Below are positions 22,079 through 30,682 of a DNA stretch of 64,000 nt, piece by piece. Source of the DNA: Bacteroidota bacterium (GTDB lineage: Bacteria > Bacteroidota > Ignavibacteria > Kryptoniales > JAKASW01); the NCBI GenBank assembly GCA_023381615.1, contig JAMCQL010000024.1:3266-67265 (forward strand), written 5' to 3'. Position 1 is the stretch's first letter, and every line of letters starts with the position of its first letter. The notes beneath the pieces were generated by a model that had not been told where the DNA came from, searched no databases, and saw nothing but the letters and a program-made list of their open reading frames with translations. Both the position numbers and the translations under genes were made by a program.

Positions 22079-22759
22079 ATGGCCAAAGAAAAAATTGAAA
22101 ATCCCGTGCCGCGAAGCGGATCGAGCGGGAAAGAAAAGAAACCAAAGACCGAAGCAAAGGAACAGAAAGTTGAGGAAGTCGTCGAGGAAAAAGTAACTCC
22201 TCGCCTGTCTGAACTCTACAAGAAAGAACTTGTTCCGTCTTTGATGAAGAGGTTCGGTTATAAAAGCATAATGCAGGTCCCGAGACTTGAAAAGATCTCG
22301 ATCAACTGCGGAGTGGGCGAAGCAACCCAGGACCCGAAGATACTCGAGACTGTTGTTCGTGAACTGACCATCATCTCAGGACAGAAACCTGCCATTACGC
22401 GTTCGAAGAAGGCGATCTCAAATTTCAAGCTGCGTGAGAATATCGCGATCGGATGCAAAGTGAATCTGAGGAAAGAGAGAATGTTTGAATTCCTGGATCG
22501 CTTTATAAGCCTGACGATGCCGCGCATCCGAGACTTTAGAGGAGTGCCTGATAAATCTTTCGATGGCCGCGGGAACTATACGCTCGGATTGAAAGAGCAG
22601 ATCATTTTTCCGGAGATCGACGTAGATAAAGTCGAAAGAATTTTTGGCATGGACATTACGTTTGTAACGACGGCCAAAACTGATGAAGAAGCTTATGAGT
22701 TGTTGAAAGGTTTCGGAATGCCTTTCAGAAAACGCGACCCCGACTTGTCGGGAGCTTAA
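22079..22759 (+). CDS. rplE: 50S ribosomal protein L5 with extended termini
   Basis: 226 residues against about 180 in the family. L5 homology runs from [20 protein letters not shown] to GMPFRKRD. The first 40 or so residues are a charged Lys/Glu-rich extension whose DNA starts with a CCGCGAAGCGG palindrome. The last residues PDLSGA are encoded by the dispersed palindrome at 22739-22752. L5 binds 5S rRNA and contacts the P-site tRNA. An internal start for the extension is not obvious. Confidence 0.93.
   Translation: MAKEKIENPVPRSGSSGKEKKPKTEAKEQKVEEVVEEKVTPRLSELYKKELVPSLMKRFGYKSIMQVPRLEKISINCGVGEATQDPKILETVVRELTIISGQKPAITRSKKAISNFKLRENIAIGCKVNLRKERMFEFLDRFISLTMPRIRDFRGVPDKSFDGRGNYTLGLKEQIIFPEIDVDKVERIFGMDITFVTTAKTDEEAYELLKGFGMPFRKRDPDLSGA
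22739..22752 (+). repeat. TCCCGA-family palindrome in the 3' end of rplE
   Basis: CCCGACTTGTCGGG is a perfect 5-bp inverted repeat around CTTG. It ends 7 nt before the rplE stop codon. The same core with CCTTG or CAAGG loop is found at 25121 and 29628. Confidence 0.75.
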
Positions 22760-22781
22760 TTTTTTCAGAAGGAGTATTTGA

Positions 22782-22967
22782 GTGGCGCGAACAGCAATGA
22801 TTGTAAAGGCTCTGAGAGAGCCGAAGTATAAGGTAAGAAAACACAATCGCTGCACAATATGCGGTCGACCGAGAGCATATTACCGCAAATTCGGCGTATG
22901 CCGTATTTGTTTTAGAAAGTTAGCCTTGGACGGGTTAATACCCGGTATCAAGAAAGCAAGTTGGTAA
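22782..22967 (+). CDS. rpsN: 30S ribosomal protein S14, zinc-binding type
   Basis: 61 residues from GTG 22782 after AAGGAGTATTTGA. The short type has CTIC (24-27) and CRIC (40-43) forming a zinc ribbon, and [18 protein letters not shown]. It is the C+ form common in many phyla. S14 is in the 30S head near S3 and S10. It lies between rplE and rpsH as usual. Confidence 0.96.
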   Translation: MARTAMIVKALREPKYKVRKHNRCTICGRPRAYYRKFGVCRICFRKLALDGLIPGIKKASW

Positions 22968-22989
22968 TTTAATTTAGGAGTGGAAGTCG

Positions 22990-23385
22990 ATGTCGATGAC
23001 TGACCCCATTGCTGATTTCCTCACGCGATTGAGAAATGCGGCAAATGCACGCCATAGAAGAGTGGATGTGCCGGCAAATAATTTGAAGAGAGCAATAACG
23101 AAAATCCTTTACGAGCAGCATTATATAGATAAGTATACTGAGCTCGAAGCAGCCTCTCAGGGGACGATAAGGATTTATCTCAAGTATTATAACGGTAAAC
23201 CAGTGCTCTCCGGTTTAAGACGCATCTCCGTTCCAGGCCGTCGGGTTTACGCCGGTGCAGATGAACTGCCCCGTGTTCTCAACGGACTCGGAGTTGCGAT
23301 CATCTCGACGAACAGAGGCGTTATGACGGACAAAGATGCTCGTCGCCTCAAGGTCGGCGGAGAAATAATCTGTTACATTTGGTAA
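22990..23385 (+). CDS. rpsH: 30S ribosomal protein S8
   Basis: 131 residues. Core motifs are [14 protein letters not shown] and the C-terminal [22 protein letters not shown]8 binds the central domain of 16S rRNA and in some bacteria represses the spc operon. ATG 22990 fits TAGGAG upstream; a second ATG two codons later would also work. Confidence 0.95.
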   Translation: MSMTDPIADFLTRLRNAANARHRRVDVPANNLKRAITKILYEQHYIDKYTELEAASQGTIRIYLKYYNGKPVLSGLRRISVPGRRVYAGADELPRVLNGLGVAIISTNRGVMTDKDARRLKVGGEIICYIW

Positions 23386-23402
23386 TAACAAGGAGTTTTT
23401 AA

Positions 23403-23948
23403 GTGTCACGAATTGGCAAAAAGCCCGTTGCGATTCCGAAAGGCGTAACGGTGCAGGTGTCCGAAGGCGTGGTGAAGGTCAAGGGACCGAAAGGAGAATT
23501 ATCGGCGGTTCTTCATCCGTCGATCTCCGTGGAGCCAGGCGCAGAAGAAGCTCTCGTAAAGGTTAGCGGCGAAGGAAAGTTTTACAATGCACTTCACGGC
23601 CTGTGGAGAGCGCTTCTGAATAACATGGTGAATGGCGTAACTAAAGGTTACGAGAAGAAGCTTGAAATAATCGGAGTCGGTTACCGCGCTGAGATGAAAG
23701 GTTCAAACATTCAATTGATACTCGGTTTTTCGCATCCGATTTTGTTCAGGCCGCCTCAGGGAGTCAAGATCGAGACTCCGTCGCCGACAAACATTGTAAT
23801 CTCCGGAATGGACAAACAGCTTGTCGGACAGATTGCTGCAAAACTGAGATCATTCCGTCCGCCAGAGCCGTACAAAGGCAAAGGCGTCAAATATGAAAAC
23901 GAATTTATTCGTCGCAAAGCCGGAAAAGCTGCGGCTGCAGGCAAGTAA
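23403..23948 (+). CDS. rplF: 50S ribosomal protein L6
   Basis: 181 residues from GTG 23403 after AAGGAG. Begins SRIGKKPVAIPKGV and ends with RRPPEPYKGKGVKYENEFIRRK-type sequence, both typical. L6 lies near the sarcin-ricin loop. 17-bp gap before and 19-bp gap after, in the standard rpsH-rplF-rplR order. Confidence 0.96.
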   Translation: MSRIGKKPVAIPKGVTVQVSEGVVKVKGPKGELSAVLHPSISVEPGAEEALVKVSGEGKFYNALHGLWRALLNNMVNGVTKGYEKKLEIIGVGYRAEMKGSNIQLILGFSHPILFRPPQGVKIETPSPTNIVISGMDKQLVGQIAAKLRSFRPPEPYKGKGVKYENEFIRRKAGKAAAAGK

Positions 23949-23967
23949 AAATTTGAGGTTTAATTAA

Positions 23968-24339
23968 ATGGGACGTCTTGAAACAAAGAAAACGCGCCGC
24001 GAAAGAGCAAAGCGTGGGCTGCGCAGGAGAATCAAAGGGACAGCAGAACGCCCGCGTCTGGTGATCTTCAGAAGTTTAAAGCATATCTATGGCGCAATTG
24101 TGGACGACAGCCAAGGGAAAACAATTTTGCAGGTGTCGAGCTTGAATAAAGAGATCGCAGAACAGTTGAAGTCTGTGAAAGGCAAAACGAGCGCAAGCAA
24201 AATTGTTGGCATCGCCCTTGCGAAGAAAGCTCTCGAGAGAAGTATACAGCAGGTTGTTTTCGACCGAGGTGGTCGTTTGTACCATGGTCGTCTGAAAGCA
24301 TTTGCGGACGGCGCGCGCGAAGGCGGCTTGAAATTTTAA
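23968..24339 (+). CDS. rplR: 50S ribosomal protein L18
   Basis: 123 residues. RLRR-type basic N-terminus, then GTAERPRLVIFRSLKHIYGAIVDD and C-terminal VFDRGGRLYHGRLKAFADGARE. L18 binds 5S rRNA together with L5. AGGTTTAATTAA precedes the ATG. 14 bp to rpsE. Confidence 0.96.
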   Translation: MGRLETKKTRRERAKRGLRRRIKGTAERPRLVIFRSLKHIYGAIVDDSQGKTILQVSSLNKEIAEQLKSVKGKTSASKIVGIALAKKALERSIQQVVFDRGGRLYHGRLKAFADGAREGGLKF

Positions 24340-24353
24340 AAGGGTATTGACAG

Positions 24354-24938
24354 ATGAAATTAAAAGACCTGAAGAACGCACAAAGAGTTAAGCCGGACCA
24401 AACCGAGCTGAAAGAGAAGGTGGTTCATATAAACCGAGTCGCAAAGGTCGTGAAAGGTGGACGGCGTTTCAGCTTCAATGCGATCATTGTCGTCGGCGAC
24501 GGCAAGGGCAGCGTCGGCATCGGTCTCGGCAAGGCGAAAGAAGTGAACGATGCGATAAGCAAAGGAGTTGACGAGGCGAAGAAAAATGTGGTACGTGTCG
24601 CGATCCTGCGGGGAACGATTCCGCATTCGGTCGTCGGAAAGTTCGGCGCGGCTAAGGTTTTGTTGAAACCCGCCTCTCCCGGTACCGGTGTTATCGCGGG
24701 CGGCGGCGTTCGCGCGGTTTTGGAATCGGCAGGCTTTCAAGACGTTCTTACGAAATCAATGGGATCGTCAAATCCCCACAATGTTGTTAAGGCAACAATG
24801 CGCGCACTCCTGAGCCTTTCGGATGCTCACATGATCTCGGAAAAGCGAGGAATGCACACTCGGGAACTGTTTAGTGTCGATAAAGAGGGACAGAGTGATT
24901 CCGTTTCCACAAAAGAATCTGAGCAGGTGGCGAAATGA
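24354..24938 (+). CDS. rpsE: 30S ribosomal protein S5
   Basis: 194 residues. The dsRBD-like part has [19 protein letters not shown] and [19 protein letters not shown]. The C-terminal part has [17 protein letters not shown] polar C-terminal tail of about 20 residues follows. S5 affects decoding accuracy and lines the mRNA entry site. Overlaps rpmD by 4 bp. Confidence 0.96.
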   Translation: MKLKDLKNAQRVKPDQTELKEKVVHINRVAKVVKGGRRFSFNAIIVVGDGKGSVGIGLGKAKEVNDAISKGVDEAKKNVVRVAILRGTIPHSVVGKFGAAKVLLKPASPGTGVIAGGGVRAVLESAGFQDVLTKSMGSSNPHNVVKATMRALLSLSDAHMISEKRGMHTRELFSVDKEGQSDSVSTKESEQVAK

Positions 24939-25165
24939 GCGGTGATAAAAAAATTAAAATAACTCAGATAAGAAGCACGATAGAAAGACCTGAGAGACAG
25001 AAACGCACTATCGAGGCGCTTGGTTTAGGCAGAATCAGAAAATCGGTTGTGAAGGTCGATACGCCTCAGATAAGAGGAATGATTGCGAAAGTTCAACATC
25101 TTGTTCGCGTTGAAGAGCTGTCCCGACAAGGTCGGGATCCCTTAGGGATAGGAGATTTTAGATGA
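24935..25165 (+). CDS. rpmD: 50S ribosomal protein L30 with repeat-encoded C-terminal tail
   Basis: 76 residues. The family ends near residue 60, and here the recognisable L30 sequence runs KIKITQIRS to VQHLVRVEE (about residue 61). The last 15 residues ([15 protein letters not shown]) are encoded by the palindromic repeat at 25121-25149 and its flank. The insertion appears to have removed the original stop and moved it into the rplO start. L30 itself is a small 5S-proximal protein. Confidence 0.93.
   Translation: MSGDKKIKITQIRSTIERPERQKRTIEALGLGRIRKSVVKVDTPQIRGMIAKVQHLVRVEELSRQGRDPLGIGDFR
25121..25149 (+). repeat. Composite palindrome in the 3' end of rpmD
   Basis: TCCCGACAAGGTCGGGA (25121-25137) is followed by ATCCCTTAGGGAT (25137-25149), sharing one base. 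It ends just before the AGGAG ribosome binding site of rplO (25150-25154), so one copy serves as both a C-terminal coding extension and the spacer before the next gene. Confidence 0.85.
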
Positions 25166-25653
25166 ATATTCTTGGAAATTTGAAATACGCACCCGGTGCC
25201 AGAAAGAAAGTCAAGCGCATCGGGCGCGGAGTTGGTTCGGGACATGGAAAGACGGCAACGAAAGGTCACAAGGGACAGCGTTCTCGTTCCGGAGATCAGA
25301 TCAGGCCGTGGTTTGAAGGCGGTCAGATGCCGCTCAATCGCCGCATCCCGAAATTCGGTTTCAAAAGTCCTTTCCGTGTCGAATACCAAATAGTGAATGT
25401 TTCGACTCTCGGAAAATTAGCTGAGTCAGGGAAACTTGCCGATGGCGTAGTTACACCTGAAGTGCTGTACAAGATTGGGGCGGTTTCGAAAAAGTCTCTG
25501 CCCGTGAAAATTCTCGGTGATGGAACATTGTCCATGAAGTTAAACGTTTCCGCAAATGCTTTCAGTGCGTCAGCGCTGGAAAAAATTAGAGCAGCAGGCG
25601 GCACAGTCCAAAGGATCCCGGCCACTGTCGGGACAAAAACGCTAGAGTCATAA
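25162..25653 (+). CDS. rplO: 50S ribosomal protein L15 with repeat-encoded C-terminal end
   Basis: 163 residues. The Gly/Arg-rich N-terminal tail KRIGRGVGSGHGKTATKGHKGQ is conserved, as is FEGGQMPLNRRIPKFGF. The C-terminal globular part ends normally near IRAAGGTV. The remaining residues (QRIPATVGTKTLES) are encoded by the palindrome at 25606-25634. L15 is a late 50S assembly protein. Overlaps rpmD by 4 bp. Confidence 0.94.
   Translation: MNILGNLKYAPGARKKVKRIGRGVGSGHGKTATKGHKGQRSRSGDQIRPWFEGGQMPLNRRIPKFGFKSPFRVEYQIVNVSTLGKLAESGKLADGVVTPEVLYKIGAVSKKSLPVKILGDGTLSMKLNVSANAFSASALEKIRAAGGTVQRIPATVGTKTLES
25606..25634 (+). repeat. Composite GGATCCC palindrome in the 3' end of rplO
   Basis: GTCCAAAGGATCCC (25606-25619) joins GGCCACTGTCGGGAC (25620-25634); the outer GTCC and GGAC pair. 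It is in frame and read through to a stop 19 nt later. The recognisable part of L15 ends where the repeat begins. Confidence 0.75.
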
Positions 25654-25656
25654 ACA

Positions 25657-27000
25657 ATGTCGAGACTAACTGATAACTTAAGAAATATTTTCAAGGTAGA
25701 GGAACTGCGGAGACGCATTCTGTTTACCGCTGGCTTGCTAATCGTTGTGCGTGTCGGCGCTCATATCACGCTTCCGGGCGTTGACGCTTCGTTGCTGGCA
25801 GAAGTCACTCGTACGCAGGCACAGAACACTCTGTTCGGATTGTACGATTTATTTTCAGGCGGCGCTTTCCAGAACGCAGCTGTCTTCGCTGAAGGCATCA
25901 TGCCGTACATCAGCGCATCCATCGTTATTCAGTTGCTCGGCGCTGTCATACCCTACTTCCAGAAATTGCAGAAGGAAGGCGAGGAAGGGCAGAAGAAAAT
26001 CACGCAGCTTACACGTTACGGTACGGTATTAATCGCTGCTATGCAAGGGTGGGGAATCAGCGTCAATCTTCAAAGCATGACCACACCCGGTGGCTTTCCC
26101 GTTGTTCCCGACGTGGTTCGCGGATTGGGATTCACGATCTCGACCATTATCGTGTTGACTGCCGGAACGATTTTCATGATGTGGCTCGGCGAGCAGATAA
26201 CCGAGAAGGGAATCGGCAACGGAATTTCTTTGATAATCTTTATCGGCATTCTTGCGAGATTCCCGAACGCGGTTCTTGACGAGTACCAGCTTGTCAGTTC
26301 GGGAACAAGAAGTTTTATCTCCGAGCTTGTTGTGGTCGCCCTGATGGTTGCTATCATAGCGGCAGTCATTTTGGTAACTCAAGGCACTCGAAAGGTTCCT
26401 GTGCAATACGCCAAAAGAGTGGTTGGGAGGAAAGTCTATGGCGGTGTGACGCAGTATATTCCCATCCGAGTTAACACTGCCGGTGTTATGCCGATCATCT
26501 TCGCACAGTCAATCATGTTTGTCCCGCAGACGATTCTCACGTTCTTCCCAAATAACGAGTTTATGCAAAGCATATCGGGATATTTCTCGTTTACGTCTTT
26601 TACGTACTCGTTTATCGATGCGCTGCTAATCGTGTTCTTTACTTATTTCTATACTGCGATTGCCTTTAATCCGAAAGACGTTGCGGACAATATGAAGAAG
26701 CAAGGTGGTTTCGTGCCGGGTATTAGGCCGGGACAGCACACCGCTGATTTCATCGACAATATTTTGACAAAGATTACGCTTCCAGGCTCAATATTTCTGG
26801 CTATCATAGCAATTTTGCCGGCTTTCATGGTTCGGTTTGGAATAAGTTCGAGCTTTGCTTCATTCTTTGGAGGAACAAGTTTGTTGATCATAGTTGGAGT
26901 TGTTTTGGACACGCTCCAGCAAGTCGAATCTCAATTGGTGATGCGTCATTATGACGGCTTCATGAAAACAGGAAAACTGAAGAGTCGTCGCTATTCTTGA
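25657..27000 (+). CDS. secY: Preprotein translocase subunit SecY
   Basis: 447 residues with about ten hydrophobic spans. The signature GIMPYISASIVIQLLGAVIP follows the plug region (about residues 75-95). The cytosolic loop has QGTRKVPVQYAKR, and PGxxTADFIDNILTKITLPG is present in the later half. SecY is the protein-conducting channel; its partner SecE is at 443. It is 4 bp from rplO and 6 bp from map, with no adk between. Confidence 0.97.
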   Translation: MSRLTDNLRNIFKVEELRRRILFTAGLLIVVRVGAHITLPGVDASLLAEVTRTQAQNTLFGLYDLFSGGAFQNAAVFAEGIMPYISASIVIQLLGAVIPYFQKLQKEGEEGQKKITQLTRYGTVLIAAMQGWGISVNLQSMTTPGGFPVVPDVVRGLGFTISTIIVLTAGTIFMMWLGEQITEKGIGNGISLIIFIGILARFPNAVLDEYQLVSSGTRSFISELVVVALMVAIIAAVILVTQGTRKVPVQYAKRVVGRKVYGGVTQYIPIRVNTAGVMPIIFAQSIMFVPQTILTFFPNNEFMQSISGYFSFTSFTYSFIDALLIVFFTYFYTAIAFNPKDVADNMKKQGGFVPGIRPGQHTADFIDNILTKITLPGSIFLAIIAILPAFMVRFGISSSFASFFGGTSLLIIVGVVLDTLQQVESQLVMRHYDGFMKTGKLKSRRYS

Positions 27001-27006
27001 TGTCCT

Positions 27007-27792
27007 ATGATAACAGTGAAAACGCCTCGCGAGATAGAGTTGATGCGCGAGGTTGGAAGAGTGGTCGCAGGAATTTTGAATACCGTTGAAAAGTATGTAA
27101 AGCCTGGAGTTACCACTAAAGAGTTGGATCAAATTGCAGAAGATTTTGTCCTTTCACAAGGTGCAAAGCCCGCGTTCAAAGGTTACGGGTTTGACAAAAG
27201 GAATCTTTTTCCCGCGACGATCTGTTTGTCAATTGACGATCAAGTTGTCCACGGGATTCCTGGTTCGCGAAAACTTGAAGAAGGGCAGCTGCTTTCGGTT
27301 GATGTCGGTGCGATAAAGAATGGTTATTATGGAGATGCAGCGAAAACTTTTGCAGTAGGAAATGTTTCTGATGAAAAGAAAAAATTGATGGAAGTAACTG
27401 AAAAAGCTCTTTACATAGGTATTGAAAACGCAGTAGCAGGAAATCACGTTGAGGACATTTCCAATGTTGTCCAGGAATATGTCGAAGGAAACGGTTTTTC
27501 TGTGGTGCGCGATCTTGTCGGACACGGCATTGGAACGAAGCTTCACGAGGATCCGCCTGTTCCCAATTACGGGAAAAAAGGAAAGGGACCTTTGTTGAGA
27601 AATGGAATGACGATTGCGATCGAACCGATGGTAAACGCGGGATCATATAGAGTTTATACAGCAAGAGACGGCTGGACAGTTTATACGTCAGACGGCAAAC
27701 CGTCCGCTCATTTTGAGCACACAGTCGTCATAACAGATGAAAAACCGGAAATATTGACATTGTCCAATCCAAAGGATCCTTCGGATGGCTAA
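27007..27792 (+). CDS. map: Methionine aminopeptidase type I
   Basis: 261 residues. The dimetal site is recognisable as [17 protein letters not shown] (two Asp), [12 protein letters not shown] (His), IEPMV (Glu) and EHTVVITD (Glu). It removes N-terminal methionine from nascent proteins. Family homology ends at KPEILTL. The last residues NPKDPSDG are encoded by the repeat at 27767-27786, and the stop lies inside infA (8-bp overlap). Confidence 0.96.
   Translation: MITVKTPREIELMREVGRVVAGILNTVEKYVKPGVTTKELDQIAEDFVLSQGAKPAFKGYGFDKRNLFPATICLSIDDQVVHGIPGSRKLEEGQLLSVDVGAIKNGYYGDAAKTFAVGNVSDEKKKLMEVTEKALYIGIENAVAGNHVEDISNVVQEYVEGNGFSVVRDLVGHGIGTKLHEDPPVPNYGKKGKGPLLRNGMTIAIEPMVNAGSYRVYTARDGWTVYTSDGKPSAHFEHTVVITDEKPEILTLSNPKDPSDG
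27767..27786 (+). repeat. GGATCC palindrome spanning the map end and infA start
   Basis: ATCCAAAGGATCCTTCGGAT is a near-perfect 20-bp palindrome. The ATG of infA (27785-27787) lies on its last two bases and its AAAGGA core (27771-27776) is at ribosome binding site distance. The repeat therefore encodes the Map C-terminus and supplies the infA initiation region. Confidence 0.85.
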
Positions 27793-28003
27793 GCAAGGGC
27801 AGATTAAAGTCGACGGTACGATTACCGAAACTTTGCCTAATGCAACTTTTCGTGTCAAGCTCGACAACGGGCACGAAGTTTTTGCGCATATCTCAGGAAA
27901 AATGAGAATGAATTTCATCAAGATTCTTGTCGGAGATAAGGTAACGATCGAGCTTTCGCCGTATGACCTTAGCAAAGGCAGAATTGTTTATCGCTACAAG
28001 TGA
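27785..28003 (+). CDS. infA: Translation initiation factor IF-1
   Basis: 72 residues, standard. The S1-like OB fold shows [33 protein letters not shown] (in two runs), and it ends with [12 protein letters not shown]-1 binds the A site of the 30S subunit during initiation. The start codon overlaps the palindromic repeat and the map stop. 9 bp to rpmJ. Confidence 0.97.
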   Translation: MAKQGQIKVDGTITETLPNATFRVKLDNGHEVFAHISGKMRMNFIKILVGDKVTIELSPYDLSKGRIVYRYK

Positions 28004-28012
28004 GGAAATAAA

Positions 28013-28129
28013 ATGAAAGTTAGAGCATCAGTCAGAAAGCTTTGTGACAACTGCAAGATCATTAAGCGCAAAGGTGTTGTCCGGGTGATCTGCAAGAAAA
28101 ATCCTAAACACAAGCAGCGCCAGGGTTAA
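28013..28129 (+). CDS. rpmJ: 50S ribosomal protein L36
   Basis: 38 residues from ATG 28013 to TAA 28127. It begins [17 protein letters not shown] and ends NPKHKQRQG. Cys11, Cys14, Cys27 and His32 form the zinc site of the C+ form. GAGGAAATAAA precedes the start. It lies between infA and rpsM as in most bacteria. Confidence 0.95.
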   Translation: MKVRASVRKLCDNCKIIKRKGVVRVICKKNPKHKQRQG

Positions 28130-28144
28130 TAAAGGAGAAAAAAG

Positions 28145-28528
28145 TTGGCGAGAATTTCAGGAGTCGATTTACCGAAAAGCAAGCGAGCCGAATACGGCTT
28201 GACCTACATTTATGGAATTGGTCACGCCTCTGCTCTCGATATTCTGGACAAGGCTGGCATCGAACCCGGGAAACGGGTCGGCGACTTGACAGACGAGGAG
28301 GTTGCACGAATCCGTCAGGTCATCACGTCGGAATATAAAGTTGAAGGCGCGCTTCGAAGCGAGAACCAGATGAACATAAAGCGCCTGATGGATATCGGCA
28401 GTTATCGAGGCTTGAGGCACCGCAAAGGACTTCCTGTACGTGGACAGCGCACGAGAACCAATTCGCGCACACGTAAGGGGAAGAGGCGCACTGTCGCAGG
28501 TAAGAAAAAAGTTATGGCTAAGAAGTAA
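28145..28528 (+). CDS. rpsM: 30S ribosomal protein S13
   Basis: 127 residues from TTG 28145 after AAAGGAG. Begins [25 protein letters not shown], and the C-terminal half has [22 protein letters not shown] (in two runs). S13 contacts P-site tRNA and forms bridges to L5. 18 bp to rpsK. Confidence 0.96.
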   Translation: MARISGVDLPKSKRAEYGLTYIYGIGHASALDILDKAGIEPGKRVGDLTDEEVARIRQVITSEYKVEGALRSENQMNIKRLMDIGSYRGLRHRKGLPVRGQRTRTNSRTRKGKRRTVAGKKKVMAKK

Positions 28529-28546
28529 AGTATAGGAGGTTTTGAT

Positions 28547-28933
28547 TTGTCAAAGACTGCAGGTAAGAAGCGGAAAAAGACGTCGGTTGATGCCCACGGC
28601 ATAGCGCATATCAAGGCGACTTTCAATAACACTGTCGTTGCGCTTACAGATATATATGGAAACGTTGTTTCGTGGTCATCGGCAGGAAAGATGGGATTCA
28701 AAGGTTCAAGAAAGAGCACACCGTTTGCTGCACAGGTTGCCGCGGAGGCGGCCGCGAAGGAAGCGGCAAATCTTGGAATGAAAAAAGTGGAAGTGCTGGT
28801 GAAGGGTCCCGGTTCCGGCCGCGAAGCCGCAATAAGATCGCTGCAGACCGGCGGTCTCGAAATTACGAGCATTCGGGACGTCACCCCGATTCCGCATAAC
28901 GGCTGCAGGCCTCCAAAGAGACGCAGAGTTTAA
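28547..28933 (+). CDS. rpsK: 30S ribosomal protein S11
   Basis: 128 residues from TTG 28547 after TAGGAGGT. The short KRKK N-terminus is followed by [19 protein letters not shown], and the C-terminus carries [26 protein letters not shown] (in two runs). S11 lies on the 30S platform near the E-site codon. 23 bp to rpsD. Confidence 0.96.
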   Translation: MSKTAGKKRKKTSVDAHGIAHIKATFNNTVVALTDIYGNVVSWSSAGKMGFKGSRKSTPFAAQVAAEAAAKEAANLGMKKVEVLVKGPGSGREAAIRSLQTGGLEITSIRDVTPIPHNGCRPPKRRRV

Positions 28934-28956
28934 TTAAAATTTTTTCGGAGCAGTAA

Positions 28957-29589
28957 ATGGGAAGATACATAGACGCGAGTTGCAGACTTTGTAGAAGAGA
29001 AAGACAAAAGCTTTTCTTAAAGGGAGTGAAGTGTTACACGGGAAAATGTCCGTTTGAAAAACGGAACTATGCCCCCGGCCAGCAGGGGCTTCGCAGGCGT
29101 GTGAAAGTCAGCGAATACGGAGTGCAGCTCCGCGAAAAGCAGAAGGTCAAAAGAATCTACGGTGTCATCGAAGAACAGTTTAGACTCTATTTTGAAATGG
29201 CTACGCACCAGAAAGGAAGAACAGGCGAGAACCTGCTGAAGCTTCTTGAGCGTAGACTCGACAATGTCCTGTACAGGCTCGGTTTCGCTCCGTCGAGAAA
29301 GTCGGCAAGACAGCTTGTGCTCCACGGACATTTCACGGTCAACGGCAAACGCGTTGACGTCGCTTCTTATCTCGTGAAATCCGGCGACGTTATCAAAGTT
29401 GCAGACCGTAGCAATCAGCTCGATATCATTCACTCTTCATTGAAGAGGATAAAAGATGGAATGCTGCCGTCTTATCTACAGCTTGATAAAGCACAATTGA
29501 CGGGAACATTCCTGCAAGTTCCGGAGCGTTCGGAAATACCGCTGCCGGATGTTAACGAACAACTCATCGTTGAATTGTACTCCAAATAA
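28957..29589 (+). CDS. rpsD: 30S ribosomal protein S4
   Basis: 210 residues. N-terminal cysteines C9, C12, C26 and C31 make this a zinc-binding (C+) S4. The S4 RNA-binding core is at about residues 98-160 (RRLDNVLYRLGFAPSRKSARQ). S4 nucleates 30S assembly and acts as an antiterminator on rRNA in E. coli. Followed by a composite repeat and rpoA. Confidence 0.96.
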   Translation: MGRYIDASCRLCRRERQKLFLKGVKCYTGKCPFEKRNYAPGQQGLRRRVKVSEYGVQLREKQKVKRIYGVIEEQFRLYFEMATHQKGRTGENLLKLLERRLDNVLYRLGFAPSRKSARQLVLHGHFTVNGKRVDVASYLVKSGDVIKVADRSNQLDIIHSSLKRIKDGMLPSYLQLDKAQLTGTFLQVPERSEIPLPDVNEQLIVELYSK

Positions 29590-29616
29590 TATCTGACGAC
29601 GGTGAAATTAAGCGTT

Positions 29617-29645
29617 TCCCGAAGGGATCCCGACCTTGTCGGGAC
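29617..29645 (+). repeat. Composite palindrome between rpsD and rpoA
   Basis: TCCCGAAGGGATCC (29617-29630) overlaps TCCCGACCTTGTCGGGA (29628-29644). It is the clearest composite of the two subtypes. It lies about 30 nt before the rpoA start and TGAGGTGAAA ribosome binding site. Confidence 0.85.
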
Positions 29646-29676
29646 GAGTAAAAAATTTAATTGAGGTGAAAATCTA

Positions 29677-30666
29677 ATGAGCGCTGTGAAATTGCAAATG
29701 CCAGAAACAATAGTTTTGGATCAGTCTAGTTACAGTAATACATTCGGACGTTTTATTGTCGAACCTTTGGAACGTGGTTACGCAACCACTTTGGGAAATT
29801 CATTCAGGAGAGTGCTCCTTTCGTCGATTCCCGGCTGGGCATTCACCCATTTCAGAATTCCGGGTGCCCTCCACGAATTTTCAACGATAAAGGGAATGTC
29901 GGAAGATCTCGTCGACTTTACGCTGAACTTGAAAGGCGTACGCATCAAGTTGATCGATAAGAAGCTGAACAAAATAAGTCTGAAGCTTAAAGGTCCAATG
30001 GAATTCACCGCCGAAGAAATTCAGCGGCAATATCCTCAGATCGAAGTTTTAACTCCAGAGCATCACATTTCGACATTAAGCGATTCAAAGGAAATTGAGG
30101 TCGAGCTTAGAATCAGCCGCGGAAAAGGCTACGAGCCTGCTGAAGATCATAAGTTGGTGGAAGCTCCCGAAGATTTGGTTTCAATCGACGCACTCTTCTC
30201 TCCGGTTAAGAATGTGAGATTTTTCGTTCAGCCGACCGGTGTTGGCGAGAAGACAACTCTCGAAAAATTGACGCTTGAGATTGAAACCGACGGTTCGATC
30301 ACGCCGGAAGATGCCGTAACGACAGCGGCAAAAATATTGCAAGACCATATTCAACTCTTCCTCAACCTTGGAATTCATCAGGAATCTTCCGAAGAAGGAT
30401 CGGCGCAGGAAGAAGAAGCGGCTCGCGTAAGGAAACTCTTGAAAATGTCAGTTGACGAACTTGAGCTTTCGGTGCGCGCGCATAATTGTCTGAAAGCTGC
30501 AAACATTCACACGATTTCCGAGCTTGTTAATAAGGATGAAGCGGAGCTTCTTAAGTTCAGGAATTTCGGTCGGAAGTCTCTTGCGGAACTTGCCGAAAAA
30601 ATCGGAAGTATGGGCTTGAATTTTGGAATGGACGTCAGCAAGTATCTAAAAGACGAGAACGAGTAA
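29677..30666 (+). CDS. rpoA: DNA-directed RNA polymerase subunit alpha
   Basis: 329 residues. The N-terminal dimerisation domain has FGRFIVEPLERGYATTLGNSFRRVLLSS (in two runs). A linker rich in Glu follows, and the C-terminal domain (from about residue 255) shows LELSVRAHNCLKAANIHTI and KFRNFGRKSLAELAEKI. It assembles RNA polymerase and contacts UP elements and activators. 16 bp to rplQ. Confidence 0.97.
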   Translation: MSAVKLQMPETIVLDQSSYSNTFGRFIVEPLERGYATTLGNSFRRVLLSSIPGWAFTHFRIPGALHEFSTIKGMSEDLVDFTLNLKGVRIKLIDKKLNKISLKLKGPMEFTAEEIQRQYPQIEVLTPEHHISTLSDSKEIEVELRISRGKGYEPAEDHKLVEAPEDLVSIDALFSPVKNVRFFVQPTGVGEKTTLEKLTLEIETDGSITPEDAVTTAAKILQDHIQLFLNLGIHQESSEEGSAQEEEAARVRKLLKMSVDELELSVRAHNCLKAANIHTISELVNKDEAELLKFRNFGRKSLAELAEKIGSMGLNFGMDVSKYLKDENE

Positions 30667-30682
30667 GCGGAGTTTATAAAAA

